A stretch of DNA of 64,000 nucleotides from Nonomuraea angiospora. GTDB taxonomy: Bacteria; Actinomycetota; Actinomycetes; Streptosporangiales; Streptosporangiaceae. Of this stretch, positions 56,862 through 64,000 are shown in pieces. The position numbers and the translations under genes were made by a program. Each line of letters opens with the position of its first letter. The first letter of the stretch is position 1. Location of the stretch: assembly GCF_014873145.1 (NCBI RefSeq), contig NZ_JADBEK010000001.1:6448001-6512000 (forward strand). Reading direction: 5' to 3'. Under the pieces are notes generated by a model that was not told the origin of the DNA, did not search any database, and saw only the letters and a list, made by a program, of their open reading frames with translations.

Positions 56862-57998
56862 CCAGGCGCGCTCCAGCGCCTTGGGCAGGCCCCACCACCC
56901 CAGCGGGGTGAGCACCTCGTCCTTGTCCACGATGCCGAGATAGCCCCACAGGCTCACCACCGAGCCGAAGAGGCTCTCGGTCGCGTTGAGATCGTCGACG
57001 TCGTGCTCGTCGACGTCGATGTCCTCCGACTCGGAGATGAGGCGCGCCATCCGCTCGGGCGAGGCCAGCACCCCGGGGCCGAGCCTCGCCAGCGCCGCCA
57101 CCCCGGCCAGCCAGTCGGCGTGCTGGATCGCGCAGAGGTTGGCCAGCGTCGCGTCCTCCAGGCTGAGCTCCCCGTCCAGGTCGACGAACTCCTCCAGCAG
57201 GTCCCCGCTCTCCGACAGGTCCGCGATCGGCCCGGCGATGCCCGCCGCCACCGCCAGCCACAGCTCGCCGTCGTCGTCCGGCATCGGACTGTCCTCGAAC
57301 CCGGCGCAGGCCCGCAGCACGTTGGCGGGGTAGCCGGGCTGGGCGAGCAGCGCGCGCAGGCGCGCCGCCGCCGCGTCCAGCTCGCCGGCGGGCAGCTCGG
57401 GCTGCGTGGGCAGGCCGGCGACGATCCGCTGCAGCTCCGCCAGCGCGAACGCCTCCTCCTCGTCCCAGATCGCGAACGACTCCTCGTCCTGCTCGTCGCT
57501 CACCGCGAACCCGGGCACCCTCCCGTCGGCCAGCGGCGTGCCGAGCCAGCGCTCCTGCAGCTCCTCGTAGGCGCCGCGGGCCGTCCGGTCGCCCGCCGCC
57601 AGCGCGTCGGGGTCGATCTCCCCGGCCTCGACCCGTTCCTCCAGGTACGCGACCAGCCGGCCGAACATCTCCGCCGCCACGGGCCCGCGCTCGTCCTCCT
57701 CAGGCCAGACGAAGAAGCTGGGCGTCATGAGGATCGGCTCGGTGCCGGTGGACTCCACCCAGCGCTGCACGTCGCCGACCGTGGCGACACCCGCCTCGAT
57801 CGAGCTGAGCGTGGCCTTGGCGGACTCCCAGAACGGGAGGGAGAGCGGGTTTCCCGCCGCCATCATCGCGCGGCGCAGGTCGGGCAGCGCCACCAGCGCC
57901 ACCCCTGAGGGGACGGCCAGCAGGGCGCGTGCCACGTCCCTGCGGGTGATGGCGCCGACCGGGCGGCCGGCGTGTGCGCAGACGAAGTCCATATCCAC
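56844..57998 (-). CDS. hypothetical acidic protein
   Basis: 384 residues, not recognised. Rich in Glu, Asp, Leu and Ala, without signal peptide or clear membrane helix. Helical throughout; segments such as AGVATVGDVQRWVESTGTEP, TPSFFVWPEEDERGPVAAEM and LTPLGWWGLPKALERAW suggest the plasmid pRiA4b ORF-3-like or repeat-protein type seen in actinobacteria, but I am not sure. TAGGTT (58011-58006) lies seven bases before GTG at 57998, so the mRNA is probably leaderless. The convergent GNAT gene overlaps its end. Confidence 0.65.
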   Translation of the reverse strand: MDMDFVCAHAGRPVGAITRRDVARALLAVPSGVALVALPDLRRAMMAAGNPLSLPFWESAKATLSSIEAGVATVGDVQRWVESTGTEPILMTPSFFVWPEEDERGPVAAEMFGRLVAYLEERVEAGEIDPDALAAGDRTARGAYEELQERWLGTPLADGRVPGFAVSDEQDEESFAIWDEEEAFALAELQRIVAGLPTQPELPAGELDAAAARLRALLAQPGYPANVLRACAGFEDSPMPDDDGELWLAVAAGIAGPIADLSESGDLLEEFVDLDGELSLEDATLANLCAIQHADWLAGVAALARLGPGVLASPERMARLISESEDIDVDEHDVDDLNATESLFGSVVSLWGYLGIVDKDEVLTPLGWWGLPKALERAWSPAAE

Positions 57999-58057
57999 GC
58001 CCCGTAACCTACGCCGTCCCGGCCTCCGTAGTCAGCCGCCCCCCGCTCCGTCCTCGC

Positions 58058-58161
58058 TGAGGTCCTTCGGTGAGGTCCTTCAGTGAGGCCCTTCGGTGAG
58101 GCGCCCGTCCGCGGCGCCGGGCGGCATGACGCGCGGCGGTGGGCATGACGCGCGGCGGTGG
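58058..58161. repeat. 13-bp and 19-bp tandem repeats upstream of the DUF255 gene
   Basis: TGAGG(T/C)CCTTC(G/A)G is repeated three and a half times (58058-58103). After 20 bp a perfect 19-bp unit GCATGACGCGCGGCGGTGG is repeated twice (58124-58161). Both lie between the divergent starts of the hypothetical acidic protein and the DUF255 protein, about 65 bp before the latter. Confidence 0.85.
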
Positions 58162-58225
58162 CGCGGCGCCGTGCGGCGGGAGATCGGCGGGGTGGGGCGG
58201 ACTAGGCTGATCGAGGGAGGTCCTG

Positions 58226-60178
58226 ATGAACCGCTTGAAAGACGCCACGAGCCCCTACCTGCTGCAGCACGCGGACAACCCCGTGGACTGGCACCCATGG
58301 GGCGAGGAGGCGTTCGCGGAGGCCAGGCGGCGCGACGTGCCGCTGCTGATCAGCGTCGGTTACTCGGCGTGTCACTGGTGTCACGTGATGGCGCACGAGA
58401 GCTTCGAGGACCCCGGCACCGCGCGCCTCATGAACGAGCACTTCGTCAACATCAAGGTCGACCGCGAGGAGCGGCCCGACGTGGACGCCGTCTACATGGG
58501 CGCCACCCAGGCCATGACGCGCCAGGGCGGCTGGCCGATGACGGTGTTCGCCACCCCCGAGGGGCACCCGTTCTACTGCGGCACCTACTTCCCGCGCCCC
58601 CACTTCCAGCGCCTGCTCACCGAGGTGCACAACGTGTGGGTCGGCGACCGGCAGTCCGTGCTGCAGCAGGGCGCCAAGGTGGTGGAGGCGCTCAACACCA
58701 ACACCACGCTGCCCAGCGGGGCCGTGCCCAAGGAGGAGACGCTGGCGCTGGCGGCGCGCAACCTGGGCCAGGAGTTCGACGCCGTCAACGGCGGGTTCGG
58801 CAGGGCGCCGAAGTTCCCGCCGTCCATGGTGCTGGAGTTCCTGCTGCGCTCCGGCGAGCGCGAGATGAGCGGCAAGACGCTCGCGTCGATGGCCCGCGGC
58901 GGCATCTACGACCAGCTCGGCGGCGGGTTCGCCCGCTACAGCGTCGACGCCGAATGGGTCGTGCCGCACTTCGAGAAGATGCTCTACGACAACGCGCTCC
59001 TGCTGCGCGTCTACACCCACTGGTGGAAGGCGGGCGGCGGCGAGCTGGCGCGGCGGGTGGCGCTGGAGACGGCCGACTGGCTGCTGCGGGAGCTGCGCAC
59101 CGAGCAGGGCGGGTTCGCCTCCGCGCTCGACGCCGACAGCGAGGGCGTGGAGGGCAAGTTCTACGTCTGGACGCCCGAGGAGCTGAGCGAGGTCCTCGGC
59201 GAGGACGACGGGCGCTGGGCGCGGGAGCTGTTCGAGGTGACCGGCACGTTCGAGCACGGCACGTCCGTGCTGCAGCTACCACGCGACCCCGGCGACCCGG
59301 CGCGCTACGCGAGCGTCCGCGAGCGGCTGCTGGCCGCCAGGGACCGGCGCGTCCGCCCGGGGCGCGACGACAAGGTCGTGGCCTCGTGGAACGGCCTGGC
59401 CATCGCGGCCCTGGCGGAGACCGGCGTGGTGTTCGAGCGCCCCGACCTCGTGGCGGCGGCCACGGCCGCGGCCGAGCTGCTCGCGAGCACGCACATGGCG
59501 GACGGCAGGCTGCTGCGTACGTCCAAGGACGGCAGGGCGGGCGCCAACGCCGGGGTGCTCGAGGACTACGCCAACCTGGCCGAGGGCCTGATCTCCCTGT
59601 ACGGCGTGACCGGCGAGGCCAGGTGGCTCCGGCTGGCGGGCTCGCTGCTGGACACGGTGCTCGACAGGTTCGCCGACGGCGCGGGCGGCTTCTACGACAC
59701 GGCCGACGACGCCGAGCGGCTCTTCCAGCGGCCGCAGGACCCCACCGACAACGCCACCCCGTCGGGCCAGTTCGCGGCCGCGGGCGCGCTGCTCTCCTAC
59801 GGCGCGCTGACCGGCTCCACGCGGCACAGGGAGGCCGCCCACGCCGCGCTCGGCACGGTGTCCGTGCTGGCCACGGGGCACGCCAGGTTCGCGGGCTGGG
59901 GCCTCGCCGTGGCGCGGGCGGCGCTGGACGGGCCCGTGGAGGTGGCCGTGATCGGCCCGGCCGACGACCCGCGTACGGCTGAGCTGCACAGGGCGGCGCT
60001 GCTGGCCGACGTGCCGGGGCTGGTGGTCGCCCGCGGCCCCGGCGACTTCCCCGAGCTGCTGGAGGGGCGCGGGCTGGTCGGCGGGGCGCCGGCCGCGTAC
60101 GTGTGCAAGGGGTTCACCTGCCGCCTGCCCGTGACGACGGTCGATGACCTGCGGGCGGAGCTGGGCGCGGCGCGCTGA
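58226..60178 (+). CDS. thioredoxin-domain protein (DUF255/YyaL family)
   Basis: 650 residues, full length for the family. N-terminal thioredoxin-like domain with [10 protein letters not shown] (CxxC) and [15 protein letters not shown]; then a six-hairpin glycosidase-like barrel with [48 protein letters not shown] and [13 protein letters not shown]. Related to human SPATA20; the function is not settled. From memory it follows mca at a short distance in mycobacteria (Rv1084), as here. The last ten codons are part of a 37-bp unit repeated twice more downstream. Confidence 0.9.
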   Translation: MNRLKDATSPYLLQHADNPVDWHPWGEEAFAEARRRDVPLLISVGYSACHWCHVMAHESFEDPGTARLMNEHFVNIKVDREERPDVDAVYMGATQAMTRQGGWPMTVFATPEGHPFYCGTYFPRPHFQRLLTEVHNVWVGDRQSVLQQGAKVVEALNTNTTLPSGAVPKEETLALAARNLGQEFDAVNGGFGRAPKFPPSMVLEFLLRSGEREMSGKTLASMARGGIYDQLGGGFARYSVDAEWVVPHFEKMLYDNALLLRVYTHWWKAGGGELARRVALETADWLLRELRTEQGGFASALDADSEGVEGKFYVWTPEELSEVLGEDDGRWARELFEVTGTFEHGTSVLQLPRDPGDPARYASVRERLLAARDRRVRPGRDDKVVASWNGLAIAALAETGVVFERPDLVAAATAAAELLASTHMADGRLLRTSKDGRAGANAGVLEDYANLAEGLISLYGVTGEARWLRLAGSLLDTVLDRFADGAGGFYDTADDAERLFQRPQDPTDNATPSGQFAAAGALLSYGALTGSTRHREAAHAALGTVSVLATGHARFAGWGLAVARAALDGPVEVAVIGPADDPRTAELHRAALLADVPGLVVARGPGDFPELLEGRGLVGGAPAAYVCKGFTCRLPVTTVDDLRAELGAAR

Positions 60179-60267
60179 CCCGTCTGTGGGCGGAACTGGG
60201 GGCGCGGCGCGCTAACCCGTCTGCGGGCGGAACTGGGGGCGCGGCGCGCTAACCCGTCTGCGGGCGG
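60151..60267. repeat. 37-bp tandem triplication joining two convergent gene ends
   Basis: Units at 60151-60185 (35 bp), 60186-60222 and 60223-60259, plus a GCGGGCGG remnant. The first unit encodes the end of the DUF255 protein (ELGAAR, stop). The third contains the stop and last codons of the penicillin-binding protein on the other strand. Intermediate copies fill the gap between the genes. Confidence 0.9.
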
Positions 60268-62390
60268 CCCGTGTTGGCTTCGTTGATCGTGTCGCCCCCG
60301 GTCGTGGGCTGGTCGGGCGCCTGCTGCTGCGTGGACGGCGGGCCGGTCTGCTCGTCGGGCTGCTGCTGGTCCTGCTGCGGCCCGTTGTCGCTCGGCTGGT
60401 CCGTCACCGGCGGACCGTCCGTCGGCGGGGGCGCGGTGATGTCGGGCTCCGGCTGGTTGTCGAACCAGTCGTTCGGGTCGGGCGGCGGCGTGTACCCCGG
60501 CTGGGGAACGTCCTGGTTCTGGTCGGGCGACCCGTAGTCGGGGCCCCAGCCGTAGTCGGACGGCTCGGGGAACTCCTCGACCGGCTTGCCCGCCATGGCC
60601 TCGGTCATGAACGCCCGCCAGATCTGCGCCGGCAACTGGCCGCCGAACTGCGTGCCGTACCCGGGGATCGTGACGGTGGCGTTGTCGTCCCTGAACATGT
60701 TGACGGCGACGGCGAGCTGCGGCGTGAAGCCGTTGAACCAGACGCTCTTCGACTTGTCCGTGGTGCCCGTCTTGCCGGCCACCGGGCGGTCGTAGAGCCG
60801 GGCGGCGGTGCCGGTGCCGTACTTGACGACCTGCTGCATCGCGTACGTGGTGTCCGCGGCGGCCTGCTCGGCGACCACCCGCGTCGAGACCGGCTCGACG
60901 GTCTTCTTCGCGCCCTCCGCGTCTGTGACCGAAATCACCACGTGGGCCTCCATGTGCACGCCCTTGTTGGCGAACGTGGAGAAGCCGGAGGCGTTCTGGA
61001 CGGCGCTGACCGAGGAGACGCCGAGCGGGAAGGACGCGTAGCTCTGCTGCTTCTCCAGCTGCGCCTTGGGGATGCCCGCCTTCTCGGCGACGGCGGCGAC
61101 CTTGTCGAGGCCGACCTTCTGGCCGAGGTCCACGAACGCGGTGTTGACCGAGTTCTGGGTGGCGCGGACCAGGTTGATCTCGCCGTAGGAGCGGTCGCTG
61201 TCGTTGGGGATCGGCTTCGGGTCGGACGCCACGCGCATCGGCGAGTTGCCGTTGACCCTGGTGGACAGGTCGAAGCCGTTGTCGAGCGCCGCCGCCAGCG
61301 TGTACGGCTTGAAGGTCGAACCGGCCATGACCTTGGCCGAGAACGCGCTGTCGTACTGGGACTGCGCCGGGCTGCCGCCGTAGAACGCGACGATCTCACC
61401 CGTGGCCGGATCGACGGCCGCCAGCCCCGTGTGGACCTTCTTGGGCGTGGCGTCGGGCAGCACGTCCTTGACGGCCCGCTGGGCGGCCTGCATGAGCTTC
61501 TTGTCGAAGGTCGTGACGACCTTCAGCCCGCCGCCGTTGATGTCCTCGTCGGTGTAGCCGCGCCGGTTGAGCTCGGCCGTCACCTGCTCCAGCATGTACT
61601 GGGCCTGCCCCTTGAGCTCGAACGGCTTCTTCGGCGCCGCGAGCTTGGGGAAGCGCTGCTCGGCGACCTGGGCGGGCGTCAGCATGCCGGTCTGGCCCAT
61701 GGCGTCGATCACGGACTTCCAGCGCTCCTGGGCCGCCGTCAGATCGGGACCCTTGGGGTCGGCGAAGCGGCTGGGCTGCTGGATCACCGCCGCGAGGTAC
61801 GCGCCCTCGGCCACGCTGAGCTTGTCGACGTCCTTGCCGAAGTAGGCGCGGGCGGCCGACTGGACGCCGTTGGCGCCACGGCCGAAGTAGATCGTGTTGA
61901 GGTACTGCTCGAGCACCCAGTCCTTCGACTTGGACTGGTCGACCTTGATCGCGATGAGGATCTCTTTGAACTTCCGGGTGACGGAACGTTCCTGGCTGAG
62001 GCCGCTGTAGTAGTTGCGCACGAGCTGCTGGGTGATCGTCGAACCGCCCTGGAGCTGCTGCCCGGTGACGGTGGACCAGACGGCCCGCGCGGTGCCCTTG
62101 ACCGAGACGCCGCCGTCCTCGTAGAAGGAGCGGTTCTCGGCCGCGATGACCGCGTCCTGAACGTGCTTGGGCACCTTGGCCAGCTCGACGATCTTGCGGT
62201 CGATGCCCCGGCGGGCGAGCACGGTCTTGCCGTCGCGGTAATAGATCACCGAACCCTGCGCGGTGGCCTGCTTCTGCGTGGAATCAGGAATGGGCGTCAG
62301 CGCCCATGCGACCGCGAAAAGCCCGACGAGCACGAGGATTCCGGCGCCAAATGAAATCAGTAGAAGTCGGAGAACTCGTCGTTTTCGCAT
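60249..62390 (-). CDS. bifunctional class A penicillin-binding protein
   Basis: 713 residues. Signal anchor (LLISFGAGILVLVGLFAVAW), GT51 glycosyltransferase domain (AAENRSFYEDGGVS, GGSTITQQLVRN, KILIAIK-like helix, YLNTIYFGRGANGVQSAA), then the transpeptidase with nucleophile GSTFKP, NSVNTAF and KTGTTD, and a long Pro/Gln/Asp-rich extracellular tail. Polymerises and cross-links peptidoglycan. ATG at 62390 begins the basic anchor flank; TTG at 62429 is an alternative. A TTGACA -35-like box is at 62457-62452. Confidence 0.95.
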   Translation of the reverse strand: MRKRRVLRLLLISFGAGILVLVGLFAVAWALTPIPDSTQKQATAQGSVIYYRDGKTVLARRGIDRKIVELAKVPKHVQDAVIAAENRSFYEDGGVSVKGTARAVWSTVTGQQLQGGSTITQQLVRNYYSGLSQERSVTRKFKEILIAIKVDQSKSKDWVLEQYLNTIYFGRGANGVQSAARAYFGKDVDKLSVAEGAYLAAVIQQPSRFADPKGPDLTAAQERWKSVIDAMGQTGMLTPAQVAEQRFPKLAAPKKPFELKGQAQYMLEQVTAELNRRGYTDEDINGGGLKVVTTFDKKLMQAAQRAVKDVLPDATPKKVHTGLAAVDPATGEIVAFYGGSPAQSQYDSAFSAKVMAGSTFKPYTLAAALDNGFDLSTRVNGNSPMRVASDPKPIPNDSDRSYGEINLVRATQNSVNTAFVDLGQKVGLDKVAAVAEKAGIPKAQLEKQQSYASFPLGVSSVSAVQNASGFSTFANKGVHMEAHVVISVTDAEGAKKTVEPVSTRVVAEQAAADTTYAMQQVVKYGTGTAARLYDRPVAGKTGTTDKSKSVWFNGFTPQLAVAVNMFRDDNATVTIPGYGTQFGGQLPAQIWRAFMTEAMAGKPVEEFPEPSDYGWGPDYGSPDQNQDVPQPGYTPPPDPNDWFDNQPEPDITAPPPTDGPPVTDQPSDNGPQQDQQQPDEQTGPPSTQQQAPDQPTTGGDTINEANTGRPQTG

Positions 62391-62503
62391 CCCGTTGCCA
62401 CCACCGCTCCGCACCCTCGACCCCCTCAATCACCCCCGTGCGCTGGGCGAATGTCAAGGCTAAACGATCGATAACGGTGCCTCGTCCCTTAGCGATAGTA
62501 CGG

Positions 62504-62983
62504 CTACCGGTCACCGCGGCGCGGAACATCGGCGACCAACGGCAGCACTCGATAGGGAACCGGGGTGTCCAGGGCGATGATCGAATTAGTCCGGAGCACA
62601 CCCTGTACATCAACGATTCGATCGATAACCCGCTGCAAATCGGCATTCGTCCGCGCCACCACGCGGCAGAGCAGATCGCTGTCGCCGGTGATCGTGTACA
62701 CCTCCAGCACCTCGGGGATGGCGGCCAGCCGGTCGGCCACCGGGTCGTGCCCGGCGACCTGCCTTATCTCCATGCTGACAAACGCGGTGACGTCGTAGCC
62801 GAGCGCCTCCGGCGACACGTCCGGCCCGAACCCGATGATCACGCCCCTGGCGACCAGCCGGTCCAGCCGGGCCTGAACGGTGCCGCGGGCCACGCCGAGC
62901 CGGCGCGAGCATTCGAGCACCCCCAGGCGGGGCTCCTCCGTCATGAGGGTGATCAACCTGGCGTCCAGCTCATCGATCGTCAT
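62504..62983 (-). CDS. Lrp/AsnC-family regulator
   Basis: 159 residues. N-terminal winged helix-turn-helix (LDARLITLMTEEPRLGVLEC, RRLGVARGTVQARLDRLVAR) and a C-terminal RAM domain (VLEVYTITGDSDLLCRVVAR). It senses amino acids or aromatic acids. The gene is divergent from hppD; in other actinobacteria an AsnC regulator often sits in this place, so control of tyrosine degradation is likely (inference). The gap holds inverted arms AACTCT/AGAGTT. ATG at 62983 fits family length. Confidence 0.9.
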   Translation of the reverse strand: MTIDELDARLITLMTEEPRLGVLECSRRLGVARGTVQARLDRLVARGVIIGFGPDVSPEALGYDVTAFVSMEIRQVAGHDPVADRLAAIPEVLEVYTITGDSDLLCRVVARTNADLQRVIDRIVDVQGVLRTNSIIALDTPVPYRVLPLVADVPRRGDR

Positions 62984-63041
62984 ACTGTACAGATTTACCG
63001 GATATTTCGGAGGGCTGCTAGGCAGGTTGTTCACTGATTGA

Positions 63042-64000
<959 letters not shown>

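Overview
The window is high-GC DNA (about 70% G+C, strong G/C at third codon positions) with the gene content of an actinobacterium: mycothiol S-conjugate amidase, GTP-dependent PEP carboxykinase, PhoH2, DUF4245, DUF4307, DUF5999, DUF1707 and DUF6542 proteins. The Tcp/SCO6880-type conjugation genes, the TIGR04222 protein and the density of regulators suggest a Streptomyces- or Streptosporangiales-like (for example Nonomuraea-like) chromosome. This placement is inference from gene families, not a database match. I found no rRNA, tRNA, CRISPR array, transposase or prophage.

Layout. (1) 1-7.0 kb, minus strand: conjugation-type operon of TcpC, a small membrane protein, a giant TcpE-ParA fusion, and the start of a VirB4-like ATPase. 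(2) 7.2-18.3 kb: conserved housekeeping block with ychF, rmuC, DUF6542, ispH, a lipid-droplet-like protein, xseA, an MBL hydrolase, xseB, DUF4245, a TetR regulator, glpX and DUF1707. (3) 18-24.4 kb: accessory metabolism with a TetR/SDR pair, DUF998, MFS, Gfo/Idh/MocA, and a divergent MocR/DMT pair. (4) 24.4-31.7 kb: class I fumarase, a repeat-rich gap with DUF5999, two tandem Ser/Thr kinases, and fumC. (5) 31.7-33 kb: trpD preceded by a Trp-Trp leader peptide and attenuator. (6) 33-39.3 kb: a 3-hydroxybutyrate-like utilisation cluster (SDR dehydrogenase, GAF/PucR regulator, MHS permease, alpha/beta hydrolase, secreted tannase-like esterase). (7) 39.3-47.3 kb: glycosyltransferase, lytic transglycosylase, two-component system with lipoprotein, phoH2 and a short-chain prenyl diphosphate synthase. 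(8) 48-50.1 kb: a three-gene operon of a TIGR04222 membrane protein with a Cys/Gly tail, a DUF692 (MNIO) enzyme and a small partner. (9) 50.3-64 kb: pckG, a DUF, NlpC/P60, greA, DUF4307, mca, small membrane protein, GNAT, a thioredoxin-domain protein, a bifunctional PBP, an AsnC regulator and hppD (cut by the right edge).

From memory, blocks 2, 7 and 9 hold the neighbours of the Mycobacterium tuberculosis Rv1080c-Rv1112 region (greA, DUF4307, mca, small membrane protein, DUF255 protein, prenyl synthase, phoH2, fum, glpX, DUF4245, xseBA, Rv1109c, lytB2/ispH, ychF), broken up here by accessory genes.

Points that stand out are the MNIO/TIGR04222 operon (a probable RiPP-type system whose substrate is the tail of a membrane protein); the trp attenuator; a dispersed repeat inserted in frame in an esterase gene; the TcpE-ParA fusion with a lysine-less P-loop; three dre-like sites upstream of pckG; and a window-wide pattern of TANNNT boxes 6-7 nt before start codons, indicating many leaderless mRNAs.
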